Assembly: GCA_030077755.1 (NCBI GenBank) | Contig: JAQJZZ010000010.1 | Location: 2,480,001 to 2,544,000 of the forward strand | Length of the DNA: 64,000 nucleotides | Direction of reading: 5' to 3' | DNA from: Filosporella fistucella | Taxonomy: Eukaryota > Ascomycota > Leotiomycetes > Helotiales | Part shown: positions 32,059 through 44,250 of the stretch, piece by piece | Layout of the letters: the number at the start of each line of letters is the position of its first letter | Numbering within the stretch: the stretch's first letter is position 1 | The notes under the pieces: model-generated | The model's input: only the letters and a program-made list of their open reading frames with translations | Databases searched by the model: none | What the model was told of the DNA's origin: nothing | Position numbers and translations under genes: made by a program

Positions 32059-35000
32059 TCAAATTGCAGTGAATGGTGACAGTTTTGCAGCCAAACTTAT
32101 AAAGGTGTAGGATCCAGTGTCATGCCCCAAAAGTATAAAGTCTTTCCCGACTGCCGCACATGTGGCCCGATACTCGCTCGGTAGCCAGAGAATATTTTCC
32201 CCTCCCTGGGTGAGCCAACACTGCTTTGCCAGAATCTCAAGTTGCGGCTGCCTCAGAGCTTCTAGTTCAGGGTCTTTCTTCAAATTCTCAACACGCCAGA
32301 CTCCCCGGCTGGTATTAACATACTTGTCATCACCAGTGAACTCAATTCCGTATACGCGCCCTCCAGTTTCCACTTTGTAAAGGAGACTACCAGTGGCTAA
32401 ATCCCATATCTTGAACTCCTCTTCATAAGAAGCTGATGCAATCATCTTGCTATTTCTAGAAAAAGATATGATGCGTGCGCTTTGAGGATGACAATTCTCA
32501 ATTTTTCGAGTCTCAGTACCGCTGTGCAGGTCCCAGATAGAGATGGAGTTGTAAAGCATGATGCCTATATACCTCCCATCTTGAGACATAGCGTCCACTT
32601 CAACACGTTCTCTGTTCGAAAATGGCGTAAACTGCTTTACCACTCTTCCGGTCCTTGTATCCCAAATTGTGATGTCCCCATTGTGAGATCCCGAGACGAT
32701 AGACTTGCTGTCCGACGAGAATAATACAGGGCTTGATGTTGTGGGGCCAGCTTCCACAAGACATGGTTTGCCGGAATGCACTGACCACAGTCCTATGCCA
32801 CCGTTCCAGCCGCCAGATGCTCCAATAAGTTCCCCATTTGGAGAGAAACGGATTATTCCAAGACCATCTAGCCGAAAGTCTATGGAGTGTAGTAAATCTA
32901 TTGTCGCAATGTTCCATACTTTGATCATGTTATCAGACGAAGAGGATGCCACCAATTTAGAATCAGGTGAGAACACGACCTGCAGGATATCTGCCAAGTG
33001 TCTACCAAAAGTTCCTTGGGTAGCTCCAGACTCTGAGATCAATAGTTCGAACTTGTTTCCCCATGGCTTCAGCGTGAATAATTCACCATTAGGAGACAAG
33101 ACAATACCTTCGACGTTTGTTCTTGCACAGTCAGCCGACTGATCATATGGAGATTTATCGTGGATACTCCATAACCGTACTGATCCTCTACTTGAACCGG
33201 AAGCAAGCATACCAGAGGGAGAGAATGCAATTTTGACGTCATCAATAAAATACTTGCTCAATTCCTGCATCAAACTGCCAGTTTTGGCATCCCAGAGCAT
33301 GACTGTACCATCAGCTGAGAGGGATGCGACCATCAAGCCGTCTTGAGAGATCGCCACATCGCGGATTTGATCTTGATGTCCTTCCAGCTTGGCTATCATC
33401 GACCCTGAGCTCACATCCCACAGCATGACAGTTTTATCACAAGCTGATGTAACCATTGTACTGTCTGGGGAAAACACAACACATCCTGCCCAGTCTGTGT
33501 GGCCGTCGAGAACACGAATCTCCTCTCCACCGATTGTTCGTCTGATGACGACAGTGGAAATTGTAGGTCTTGACACCAGAAGTTGACAAGTAGAAGAAAT
33601 TGCTTCAGTTCGGCCGTACATAGTGACGGGGAATTTCATAACATGATGCAGGTCACCCGTGTTCAGGTCCCAAACTTTAATTCCATCCTCGTCCAATGCG
33701 TAGAGATGACGGTTATCAGGATCGAATCTCAGAATGTCCACTATGCCTTCACATGAAAAATGGCGGATCAAAGTGCCAGTTGCAACTTCCCACAACCTCG
33801 CCGACCCATCGTAATACCCGATCGCGATTTGATTGTTATCAGGGGAGAAGGAAATGCCTGCGACCTCGCTTGAAGCGTACTTTATGGCACGTATCTGCGT
33901 GCCACTGAGAAAGTCCCAAAGCCTGACTGAATAGTCGAAAGACCCGGTTGCCATCATTCTTCCATCATTCGAAAAGGCTATGTCACATACGTAATTTGAA
34001 TGGCCAACCAAGGTTTTGACTAGAGGACTCCAGTTCTTCCGAGTTCCATGTACGCTTCTTATCCAAATTGGTAATTCATGGCAAAAGTTCTTCCTGATCA
34101 AACTCTCTTGTGGCGCAAATAGCAATGAAGAGCAGTATAGTTGAAGTGGCGCCGTTTCAAGAATGGTCTCGTTGCAGAATATGAAACGTTTTGCATCCTT
34201 CACAAAGTCGAAAAGATTTGGTGCTTCGATCGGCTAGATGAAGTAAGCTAGGACTCGATAAAAATTGACAGACACTCCTCACCGACACTATTAATTCAAG
34301 TTCTACTATTGTTTGAACGCCAACTTTCACCTGTCTCAGGAAACTCAAAGTTTCCAGCCAATGTAGCAGGTGCTTTCGAAGAAATTCATGAACTTCGTCA
34401 TGATCACGAATCTGGACGCCCCCCTTTCTCAAATGAAGAAACCAGTTTTGGCTGGCATATTGCACATCCTTTGAGATGCATTGATCTATCAATCGATTGC
34501 TCACGCCAAGAACCCGTGTATCAGGACTTTTCGAGTTGAGTAAATCTCTTTTTAAAGCGCGTTCAAGGACTCGTAGGCAACCTTTTCCAAGTATCATAAG
34601 TGTTGCTCTCTCATTAAATCCGACGTGGGCGGAGAAGTACTGGGACCTGTCAAGTAGGAAATCCCGGAAAGAGGTGTGGAAGAACATAAGTGGATGTGTA
34701 TAGTCTTCTGGAATTTGGATCACGGAGCTCAATCCCATCAGTTTCCGTTTTATATCTTTGGCTTCAATCCCAAGCAAAGCGGACATTGAGTCTATAGACA
34801 CTGGCGAGGAGACCGTAACAAGAGCTCCAATCAATGTAACTGTCGAACTCGAGAAATCTGTCGTTGCTTGGTATGCTTCCCCTTGAATGTTCAGGCTGTT
34901 CAGGATGAAGGTGTAGAGCGCGTTCAAATTATCTTCGATAGTCATGGCTGCAGAGTCATACTGGAAAATGTCTGAAAATCGAGTTGACATAATCGATATA

Positions 35001-35936
35001 GGGTCAAGATTTGTTTCGTACTGGCTTGTGATAAATTTGCACAGAGTTGCAGTCCACAGAAAGGAGCCTCTAGAGTGTGAAATAATCTTCCTTGTGACAT
35101 CGTCCCCTGGCCACTCCGCATTCAGATCAAATTTTTTTCTGGTAGAGTCGAGACTGTGACCGATAAATTCCTGCATGTTGTTGTCCACAGCCGAAGTCTC
35201 TAGATCATAGAGCTCGTAATCGCGTTCTTTTGATTCCATTACCATGGACGAGACGTGATTCTCGACCAATTCTGGTCGACAAGTGATGAAGCTCAGTAAG
35301 GGAGTAGTCTTCAGGTCGTGTACAGAGCTCAGGAGCTGGATTATTTCGCGTACACTGCTGTCCTCAGGGCACATATCAAGTGCATCGATTACTAGTACAA
35401 GTGGTAATCGGGGTGGTCCAAAAAGCTTTTTTAACGGCTCATGTATAAGTTGATTCCATTGTTCACTGAGTCCTTCGTTCGCGATATCTGGATGTTCTTC
35501 AATAGCATCTCGAATGTATCGATTCAGCACAGGTTGCTTTTCTGCAAATTGAGCCGCAATGGTTGTGAAAAACTTTTTGGAATCTTTCACATTGCTGTCG
35601 TCCCGGAAAAAGAAGCTTGCCCCAAGTTGCCCCTGGTCTTGACATTTGCGGGCGATAGTTTGAGCAATAGTTGTTTTCCCCCAGCCTACTGGCCCGCAAA
35701 GCCAGAAAATACTCTTCTTGTCATTGTTCTCGACCCATCTCATGATCCGATTTATTGTATCGGTCCTTGTATTAGGACTACATACGCTTTCGCTATTTTG
35801 TCCCTCGTGGTTGAATACAGCCTGGGGAGCGCATGGTAGAAGTCCAAGTAGGTCATAATTGAATTGTTTGAGCCTGCACAACATCGGCTTAGTCAGGTTT
35901 TGGGTGCCGTTACACATTAACTTACCGTTCTGCCAT
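32059..35936 (-). CDS. NACHT-WD40 STAND (NLR-like) protein lacking an N-terminal effector domain
   Basis: Three exons in phase: 35936-35926 (11 nt, ATG GCA GAA CG), 35873-34283 and 34233-32059, giving 1258 aa. The NACHT NTPase has Walker A GPVGWGKT (64-71; the usual GTGK/GSGK core is GWGK), SFFFRDD, Walker B LVLVIDALD (162-170), and a FITCRPE sensor region. A helical winged region is followed by the fungal linker PIEAPNLFDFVKDAKRF ... APLQLYCSSLLFAP ... IPxWI-like. About 14 WD repeats occupy residues 605-1190 (e.g. GHSNYVCDIAFSNDGRMMAT, RLWD and VWDL ends). STAND proteins of this layout act as sensors in fungal allorecognition and programmed cell death. Normally an effector domain (HET, Goodbye, PNPase or amyloid motif) precedes NACHT; here only about 40 residues do. 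Confidence 0.9.
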
Positions 35937-36371
35937 GCCGCTAAAATCAATCACAAGAAACCTGACTTTAGAATTTGATTTGCCTTTCTACGTTAAACAC
36001 GATATTTAGTCGTGCTTTCTTAGGAACTGACACGAGTGAAAACAAGAATCGGATTTCAATCGGTACTCCGTATATTCAATTATCTAAAAAAAGACAGCCG
36101 GAAAGCCAAAACGCCACGCTGAAAATTCCCCTTGTCCAACATACAATCATTGGGTCACCACGGGAAGTTGACTTGTCGAATCGAACTTGCCAGTGGCTAC
36201 TCAGGAGCTTGTGGCTCGCTGCGCCTCCACCATCTCAACTCTAGCGACATGTTCTCTCGCTATGTGTATCACCTCTTGAAATCTCATCGACTTTTCAGCT
36301 TGGACTTTTTCTTCTAGAAAGGCATCCACTCTACTGAGAAATCGCACCACATCTGAGCTTCAAACCTTGCA
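35937..36371. promoter_or_regulatory. Divergent promoter region
   Basis: 435 bases separating the ATGs of the NACHT-WD40 gene (minus) and the ankyrin gene (plus). A shared bidirectional promoter is inferred from geometry alone; no specific binding site was identified. Confidence 0.35.
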
Positions 36372-37466
36372 ATGGCTTCAGAAAATTGGTATCCGAGACG
36401 CTGGGAATTGAACAACTCCAGCTGCAGAGTTCTGAAGCTTCTTGACAGCAATGGTACTTGGGATAAGACTGCGGTACAGAGAGATTGGAAACCGGCTGTA
36501 AAAGAGCTCCCAGATGTCATTCAGTCATGCAAGACCCAGCCTGGTACAAACGCTGCACATCCTGCGTGAGTCAACCCAGTGCCTCTTCAAGTTGAAATCT
36601 GACTTTTTGACAGCCTCATATTTGCATGCAGAATAAATGCGGAGCTTTTGGATCCAGGGCATGATATCGAGATTGGAATACTCCTCGCCGCTGCAGCAGG
36701 TGATCTTGGGGTAGTTCAGAAATTTGCTACCGAAATGAATCAAATGGGGCATATCCCACCTTTTCACGACATTGCTTTTGTTGCAACCCTGATTGGACAC
36801 CCGAACATATTAGAGTATTGTGTTGATCAGAACCTTGAGGTGGACAGCAACATTTCTTGGGCTGCTGCAAGAACTCTTCGGGCAGAAATTCTACAAATTT
36901 TACTTCCATTGAATGTATTTGAAGTCAAGAAATATCCTGAGTTTCTAACAGGATTACTCGAAGAAGCAATCGGTCTGGAACTGACGGAGAAGCCAAAGAA
37001 TCATGACGCAATCCCTCTGGTAGGCCTCTTATTAAAGGAAGGAGCTATCATCACGGGAGATATTGTCGCGATAGCAGCAAGATGCCAATCAGTACATTTC
37101 ATGAGATTCCTGCTACGGCATTGTACGGAACTTGATTTATCATCATGCGGAGTTCTGCACAGCGCTGTGGTGGCAAATAAGCTGGAGATGGTGAAGTTTT
37201 TGCTCGATGATGGATTGAATCCTAACACTTCTTCATTCTGCTGCTCTATGTCTATCGACCGTAACACGTACGTTGAATTCGGATACCCTCTCAACTATGC
37301 GGTATCGCAGCGACATATCGAACTTGTCAGAGCCCTGATCGAGAAAGGTGCCGATCCGACGTTATCTTGTGACGTCGCTCCAAATGCTTTCACGTATATT
37401 GGAGATGATCGTTCCCCAGACGCGGAAACCATTCGCGACTTACTGAATATGTTTAGCAGACATTAA
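36372..37466 (+). CDS. Ankyrin-repeat protein divergent to the NACHT-WD40 gene
   Basis: Two exons, 36372-36565 and 36632-37466 (donor GTGAGT, acceptor TGCAG), 342 aa. The N-terminal about 65 residues (MASENWYPRRWELNNSSCRV onward) are unlike ankyrin and unrecognised. From about residue 75 come ankyrin-type helices: GILLAAAAGDLGVVQKFATE, FVATLIGHPNILEYCVDQNL, LHSAVVANKLEMVKFLLDDG and LNYAVSQRHIELVRALIEKG. The C-terminus is DAETIRDLLNMFSRH. Five or six repeats of variable quality. Shares a 435-base divergent intergenic region with the STAND gene, which suggests co-regulation but does not prove a functional link. No membrane or secretion signal. Confidence 0.8.
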
Positions 37467-37622
37467 AGGTGCCGCTGCGAGATATCGGGTAGCCTGGGTT
37501 TGTTCTTGAAACAACAAGCGGCAATTGAAAGTATAACAGGAAGCTTGGACTATTTTGAGGCGTTCCTACACAGCTTTCGATTTGCCAACTTGCTAAACAA
37601 GTGAGGGAGAGGTATTCTCAAC

Positions 37623-38339
37623 TCAAAATATATACGGTATGACTCTCTTGGTCTTGCGATGGTATTCCTCCCACTGAGTTCCAAATTCCTTGTGCAGCAT
37701 CTCCTCTTCTTCCATCACCCGAGTCCGCAGACCGACACAAGCAAGAACAAATAGCAGTAATATAGAGATAGTGCCGATCTGTCCCATGCCCTTCCAATGT
37801 ATTAAACGTTGTGGCATCCAACATCCGACTAATCCATCTACCCGAAGCAATAACATAACGTTTCCGAAGAATATAGCAAGTCCCGCTGGATAGCTTGGAT
37901 GTTGCACGAAAGCGTATATTCCAGTTGTAATCAATTTCTTTGGCGGCACTAGATTGAACGTAAAGCTATCCCCGAGTTGTGCGAAGGCTAGTAGTCGGAC
38001 CAGTACCCCTGCGCAAATGACTGCCAAGCATGCGATAGTGTACGAATTCCAGCTTATGAGTTCGTAATTCAGATTTCCCTTCTGTGGACATATGTGAGAT
38101 ACTCCGGGGTAGCTGAAGGCTAGATAAGCGTGGTAGCACCAGAGGGCAATATTGATGAATCTTCTACCTCGGAGGTAGTGAGGCGTCTTAAACAAGCTGG
38201 CATACGCATCTTTGGTTGCGGATTTGCTGGTCGACGCGTTCGGAGGCGTCAGACATCGATCTGTCAACAGTGCTGCAACAATACAGCAGAAGACGAAACC
38301 GTACTTCGACGCTAGCTCGGAGGGAATTGTTGGCGCCAT
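37623..38339 (-). CDS. Isoprenylcysteine carboxyl methyltransferase (ICMT)/PEMT-like membrane protein
   Basis: Single exon, 238 aa from the ATG at 38339; longer upstream frame lacks ATG. Membrane segments at about 8-25, 65-80, 105-130 and a C-terminal pair around 165-205. The C-terminal catalytic-type block reads LVPPKKLITTGIYAFVQHPS, then YPAGLAIFFGNVML, a long hydrophobic helix, and RTRVMEEEEMLHKEFGTQWE with EYHRKTKRVIPYIF. This is the H-P-x-Y ... (R)xxxEExxLxxxFGxxYxxY pattern that binds SAM in ICMT and phospholipid methyltransferase relatives. The true Ste14 substrate recognition cannot be inferred; many fungal paralogues of this family are of unknown role. Located in the endoplasmic reticulum membrane by family analogy. 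Confidence 0.75.
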   Translation of the reverse strand: MAPTIPSELASKYGFVFCCIVAALLTDRCLTPPNASTSKSATKDAYASLFKTPHYLRGRRFINIALWCYHAYLAFSYPGVSHICPQKGNLNYELISWNSYTIACLAVICAGVLVRLLAFAQLGDSFTFNLVPPKKLITTGIYAFVQHPSYPAGLAIFFGNVMLLLRVDGLVGCWMPQRLIHWKGMGQIGTISILLLFVLACVGLRTRVMEEEEMLHKEFGTQWEEYHRKTKRVIPYIF

Positions 38340-38832
38340 TGATAGTATTGTGGTCGAGGAGAAATTATCCTTTTGCGTTTTGATGCATCCTAAGGTTACT
38401 TCAAATAACAACCTCAGCGCGTGAAATGCTTGATAGCATTTCGGATGCTACTCGGTGATCAGTTAGGGAGCAATACTAAAGGTGACAGTGGCAAAAGTGG
38501 GGCCATGCTCGCTTCCAGAAAAGGGGCTGAAGATGGCTGAAAGAAGTGACACGATGATCACGCTATTGTCTACAAAGCGAAAGATGTTACATGAAAAGGC
38601 TGATGATAGATATGGAACAGAGAGTTTTACTGGCAGACGCAATACTGGTCGTCCGAATCTACAAAAGCTACTCGGTACAAATTATTTCCCATGTGATCTA
38701 CTCCCATAACCGTGGCGGAATTCAAAACTTCCATCCCTCATATCCCAACTCCACGTGTGACTGCTCCCCAGGAAACATCCCCTTGATTCACAAAAATACA
38801 ACGACAGCCATGACGGCATCTGCATAATTTTA
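38340..38832. other. Intergenic, nothing certain
   Basis: May include a 3' exon of the small minus gene at 38833-39033 (minus frame at 38682-38891), but no good phase-consistent join was found. Confidence 0.4.
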
Positions 38833-39033
38833 TCAGCAAAAATTCTCTTGATTCGCCGCGCATATGTGTGATAACTCACGACCTGCTGCAACTACAGTAT
38901 GCCCAACGGCAGCAGCAATAGCTGGTGCGCTGACACTAAGAGCTGTCCCTTGTGTAGCTGCCATGACCGACCCAGTAAAAGGGATCTGGGAACCAACAAC
39001 GCCCGCCACATTGGCAGCGGTGTAAGGGTCCAT
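38833..39033 (-). CDS. Small Ala/Gly/Val-rich hypothetical protein
   Basis: ATG at 39033 opens MDPYTAANVAGVVGSQIPFT then GSVMAATQGTALSVSAPAIA. The composition is strongly biased to small hydrophobic residues, as in a membrane-active or membrane-spanning segment. The frame ends at 38833 after 66 aa. The last 14 residues may be read-through into an intron (a GT lies shortly before a TTATCAC stretch), so the 3' end is uncertain. Family not recognised. Confidence 0.4.
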   Translation of the reverse strand: MDPYTAANVAGVVGSQIPFTGSVMAATQGTALSVSAPAIAAAVGHTVVAAGRELSHICAANQENFC

Positions 39034-39497
39034 GGTGAATGTGGCTGGTAGATGTGGTTTTTAATGAAGATGTCGGAACTGTTTGCTCGTTTGTTTTGAT
39101 GAATGATAATGGTATTAAACTTGTAGCTGCAAAATATAATTTCGAAGTACTAGGGAGACTTATATAGTAATACCACTCATTGTAATCCTACACCGACTGC
39201 CTCGCAGTTTGCCCAACAGATAGGCACGTCTGAATGATCCAGTTCCGTCCCGAATGTTCCGTGGTCTTCCAAAGTATTTTCCGAGACTGACACGGAGCCA
39301 ACCGGTCTGAGTCGACTTCGCTGTGGCTATTGCGCAGGTGACTCTTTGATCAGCATACCAACTGGAGCAAATGGACTCAGCCCTCCATTGATGACGAATG
39401 CTGAGGCAGGTACTCGCAGAAGGTACCATCTTTAATAGACAGACCGACAAGAGCGGTGGAGCACATCAAGTTCTCTCCATCTCATTTCTCAGGCACA
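39034..39497. other. Intergenic, nothing recognised
   Basis: Divergent 5' flanks of the small minus gene and the DUF6594 gene. No motif claimed. Confidence 0.4.
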
Positions 39498-40531
39498 ATG
39501 AGCCCCGCTCCCAACTTCAATACCATACCAGATGGATACCCGAAGCTCGCTGCATTCATTTCCAAGGACCAGGACTGGAACATTTTTCGGAAGTTCAAGT
39601 CTCTTAACGTAAGGAATCTGTTATACCTGCAATGTGAGATGCAAGACCTCGAAGCGCAACTGACCGCCGTCGACGATGACTTGACAAAGAGCAACGTTCC
39701 AGCCCTGAAATCTTGGACTGAGTTCGCGTCGGACAAGAAGCGCTTAGAGCTTGTGAAAAAGATAAGGGAGACTATCGAAAACTACAGTGAGTTCGGCCTA
39801 CTCCAAACTGGGTGGCAAAGTTCTTACCTCTGCAGCAGACTCCGCATTAATACAATATGGACAAGTCATGGGTCTACCTTCACCAAGCTACACTCAGGTG
39901 CAAAACTTCAGGTGTTGGTTGTCACAGCCGAGTGGTCAAGAGCCTCAAGTGATTGATGCCAAAGAAGATTTCTTAGATGACCGAATTCCACAAACCAGGC
40001 AGACTTCGAAGAATAAAGGGGATTTTATGGATGACGATGCAAACGACCTTGCCACCTTAAGCAAAAAACTGGAAAGTAGACTTGATTTGGCGATTCAAAT
40101 GAATATATGGTTGTCATCCCTTTCTCGTGTAAGTGCAATCTATGGCTAATCTGGGAAATCCTGAAAGAAGACAGAGAGATCAACTAGAGTTCACCCATGA
40201 TGGCAATCTGAGAAGTATTAGGTACTTCTCTAGCTCCACAGTCCAGACAATCGCCAAGATTCTCACAGTTATTCTCGTGGTAGCTGTTGCCGTCGCATCC
40301 ATTGTGTCTCTATACACAATCCAAGGACAAAAAACACGATTGGGTTTTATTGGAGTGTTTACTTTCGTGATGGCTCTAATTCTTAGCATATGTGGGGCAA
40401 AGAGGAGTGAGATAATGGTTGGCACAATCGGGTAAGTCTTCCAGATATGTTCGTGGTAGAGATACAATCCGATACTAACAGGACGCAGGTATGCGGCAGT
40501 CTTAGTCGTATTTGTCTCTTCCTCAAACTAG
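39498..40531 (+). CDS. DUF6594 family membrane protein (intact)
   Basis: Four exons fit in phase: 39498-39786, 39839-40128 (acceptor at 39836 equally possible), 40175-40431 and 40489-40531, about 292 aa. N-terminal part: DGYPKLAAFISKDQDWNIFR and LNVRNLLYLQCEMQDLEAQL, the family's leading helix with 'RNLLYLQ..+..LE'. The middle is acidic and Lys-rich. The C-terminal membrane module has helices SSTVQTIAKILTVILVVAVA, GFIGVFTFVMALILSICGAK and YAAVLVVFVSSSN. DUF6594 is a large ascomycete family of unknown function, usually lineage-expanded. This is the intact counterpart of the disrupted locus at 3760-4973. The two are clearly divergent paralogues, not recent copies. Confidence 0.82.
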
Positions 40532-42255
40532 ACCAGCAAGTTGAATTTTAATGTACGCCGGTTTTGATAGGAAGTGGGTGAGGCGTGAGTGAAGGATGAG
40601 CCTTCCATGTGCTGAGGTTGAGGAATGCTACGGATTAAGCATGGTCGTTGACTTGGTGGCATGAAATTTCCTCTTGATATTGCGAACTTAATCACAGAGG
40701 TGTTTCAAAATCATGAATGTGCTCTAGAAGTTCTGAATGAAGTGTGACTTCGTTTCTCTTGCTTTTGAATCCCAACTTACTCTGGAAATCGAATTTCGTG
40801 TATTTAAACAAGCCTACGGGTCACTGCAACCTCCAAAGTGATGTAACTCTCTAAGTCCATACAGAATCGATTTTTAATTGTGTTATCAACGTAGAACCCG
40901 TTTATATCGATTAATTGTGCAAAGACTCAGAATACTAATAATCGATCAATGTTACAAAATTTGCTCTCTCTTCTTGCTCTCGAAGAGAAGCCTTGTAGCG
41001 TATATATTTTGGAGGAAGACAGACGCGAATCAATATATAATACGATAATTATTTAATCGCAATAAATATGATGCATTTGATCTGATGAAGTCACAAATGC
41101 CTTCAATAAATTATAAGCTAGCATTTTGCACTTACAAATCTAATAGAAGACGCATGAGCTATAAGTCTATAAAAATATGGTGAGTAGATATTCATTCAGA
41201 TTTCTGTGCTCACTAGCTATAACACTAGGCAAAAAGCAAGTCAAAAATACACCGGTAACAGTTAGGTGAGCAAAATGCGTTATTTTTTGTTAATAAACTT
41301 CACTTGGAAGAATTTATAGTACTTAAGAGTGTGTGTGTTGCATGTTTCCCATTCATCCATTGTTAGAAAGTTGAGCGCATTCTTGGAAAATTAAATGCTC
41401 GACGATTGACCACTAGACCTAATTTTGTCGAATCACGATTAAGACGTCTACTTCATTGAATTGTGCGAGTCGAATGTTCGTCAACGGTCAAGATCCTTGG
41501 ATAAACTTCGACGCAATTTTGAGTCATGGACATCCGTCTAATGTTATGGAATTGAGCAAAGAATTATATTCTAGTTCTAATGAGTCGCCACTTCTATAGT
41601 GAATTGCGCACATCGTCTGTTATCATTGCTCGAGTCATCGGAAGAATTTTGGTGTCCTTTTGAGTCATGAGGGCCGTTTGATAATTTTCTATGATCAGAA
41701 ACTTAGAGGCTTCTCTCATGCCTAACTCTCTTCCACCACAAAAGACATTTCTCACCAAGAAACACACCAGGACTATAGTCCTCAAGCTCTAAAGAAAACA
41801 GTAAGTCATATCATCAACACAGATTTTGATCAAAGAGCGGCCTGAGGCTAATTATGACAGAGAATCCGACTTGGACATCAAGAGCCATTACTCTCACAGT
41901 CCGACAATTCACTTGCGCATGTCTGTCGAGACAACAATAGCATTATATACAAGTGAGAAAAGCACGATAGTAGCAATTCGAAAGTCAGAGGCCAAATAAC
42001 CTATTTAAGTCTTAATATTCTGCAACCAACAAAATTTCTTTTCTACTTCCTCAACATTTGACTTACAAAACCCCAAACTCTGGACTCGACACCTCGTACA
42101 GACTTGACTTACACATACAACCATACCTTTCACACTCATTATCCGTTGGCTACCCCTGTGGGACACTTCCATCACTTCCCAATTCAATTACATCAGGTGC
42201 TCACCGAAAGACACGCCACACGCCCCAAAAGCCCGAACCACAACCATCCACCAAA
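40532..42255. other. AT-rich intergenic stretch
   Basis: About 1.7 kb, clearly AT-rich between roughly 40850 and 41450. No gene supported. It may be an old RIP-affected repeat remnant, but no terminal repeats were found by eye. Confidence 0.5.
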
Positions 42256-43161
42256 ATGTCATCGAACGTTAGTCCTATGTCCACAGTCATAGCGAAGCTG
42301 TTAAGAAGGGCCGCGCAGACAGTTTCTCGTCATGCCAGGGCGCAGAAAAGGTTGTTGGAACTGTGGGAATCGCTTCCAAATGAACTGAAAGCAACTATTT
42401 TGCAGATGGCCTGCTATTTCCGGAGAAATGTCAAGCTCGAGCTGGAAATTGGCAATGCCGGCACTCCGAATGCAGCATACCCGAGCTACACGTTCCACAT
42501 CCTGGCGCCGCTGCCTGCTGCTCTCTCGATCAACTTTAGAACCAGGCAACGAGCCCTCAAAGTATACCAGCTGGGACTCAAAGAGCAGACCAGGAAGATA
42601 TACTGGAGCAGCGAGACCGACTTTGCCGAGTTGACTCTCCACGAGATCCGCAAATCATTACCACTTGTCAAGGCAATGCCAGAGATCCGATTTCTTGCCA
42701 TCAGCGGTTTGCGATGGAAGATACTGAAGTACTATGAAGATATTGTCGGCCGCGAAAATATCGACACCTTCAGGCACAGCCTTAGAAGATTCAACTGCCT
42801 TGAACGAGTAATTCTGATCGAGCCAACAATCATCACGGGCTTCGGCAACCACAAGTATGACGCATCCGAAGACGCTCATGCTGAAAGTTTTCGCGCCAGG
42901 CTGGGCGAGGATGTCACCGAAGCGCCATTTGATTCAAATATCCCTGCTTGCGTTGTCATCGCAGATGCAGTTTCAAAGTTCCTGGAGAAGATGCTGACGC
43001 AATCTATGGAGACAAAGATTGCCAATGAAAAGTTACACCGCCAAAAACTGGAGAGCTGGAATATGGCAGTGAGCGAAAATGAATTCAAATGCTCAGATTG
43101 GTGGAAGGCACCGAGGATTGAGGTGATGACGAGACAGGAGTACCAAGCTTTGTTTGAGTAA
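42256..43161 (+). CDS. 2EXR-like domain protein (array member 7)
   Basis: Single exon, 301 aa, ATG at 42256 (the frame is open upstream through the CA-rich leader). A basic N-terminus (LLRRAAQTVSRHARAQKRLL) precedes LWESLPNELKATILQMACYF, a 2EXR start block. Then come LSINFRTRQRALKVYQLGLK ('R..AL..Y') and RKIYWSSETDFAELTLHEIR ('IY....D...'). LVKAMPEIRFLAISGLRWKI and FNCLERVILIEPTIITGF form the downstream strands. More divergent than members 1-4. The C-terminal third is Lys/Glu-rich and helical. Function unknown. Confidence 0.75.
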   Translation: MSSNVSPMSTVIAKLLRRAAQTVSRHARAQKRLLELWESLPNELKATILQMACYFRRNVKLELEIGNAGTPNAAYPSYTFHILAPLPAALSINFRTRQRALKVYQLGLKEQTRKIYWSSETDFAELTLHEIRKSLPLVKAMPEIRFLAISGLRWKILKYYEDIVGRENIDTFRHSLRRFNCLERVILIEPTIITGFGNHKYDASEDAHAESFRARLGEDVTEAPFDSNIPACVVIADAVSKFLEKMLTQSMETKIANEKLHRQKLESWNMAVSENEFKCSDWWKAPRIEVMTRQEYQALFE

Positions 43162-44250
43162 AGGCTGAGAGCTGGATGCTGCATTATAGCTTGCGCATCA
43201 TTGTTTCAGGTGGAAAAGATGGGAGGAATCTATCGTCTGACGGAGAGACAATGAAGCTGGCTTCGAAGGGTTTCTGGTGCTGATGCAGACGAATGATATT
43301 TCCAAGAATGATTCTGGGGGCTAGAGGATGGGAAAGACACAAAACTGGAGAGACATGACAATGATTTCTCCTCTTAGAACTGAACCTTGTGAGCATAGCA
43401 ACTATCAACAATACTCAGAGCTAAACTATCACCTATCAATGCATGTGAAAGAGATAGACGAACTATGACGCGGCATTCACCTGCTGTAGATGCAACTGAA
43501 CTCGCGGGGAATCAATGTCACTTTCTGCTTGAATATCGAAAGACAGCTACGAGCACTGCTAGCTGAGACAGAGATTGTCATTGTCGTTGCTATTAAGCGA
43601 GAATAAGCGATTTCGCATAAGGGGGGAATTTGGCAAGATAAACGGTACGAGTGACAACCCACGGACAGAAAACAGAATAAAGATAAGGCTTGGCGGTTAC
43701 AATCATAGATAAGGATAATGCAAGAAGACTTAAATACTCTCAAAAGGTCAACTTGCAATGAACTTTCACCCGGCGGTGTGAAAGGTTTCCCCGATCAAGT
43801 ACTGACATCTTGACGCTACTGCAATTTTATGGCTAGATTTAAGCGGCTCGCCCTTCATACTTGAGATCTGGTTTTGCTGACATCGTTTGTGATCTTGTTA
43901 TACAAAGAGCAAAGACAACTTCAGAGAAGGCAGCCCACACTCGGTTCGTAAAGTCCCTTGGTCCACAAGAAAATTCTCTTACGGCCAGTTAATGGGCTAT
44001 TCGGACACATATGCCTGACACCTCTCCTTCAGTATTAATCACCCTGCTTCTAAACCAAGGATCTACACACGCAGTGTAGAATTGATGTAGTGTACAATAA
44101 GGCTGGGAGAGTCAAGCGCCCTCAACCCATGCCAATATAATACAGCTTTGTCCGTGAAATCAAACGGGTTGCCCACAGTCTCATAGTCATGGAATGCTTC
44201 CCATCCTTCCCAGATCAATACTTAGCCAGGCTAAGAAGCTCCAAACACAA
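43162..44250. other. Intergenic, nothing recognised
   Basis: About 1.1 kb between convergent 3' ends (2EXR member 7 and SDHAF4). Short frames without support. Confidence 0.5.
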
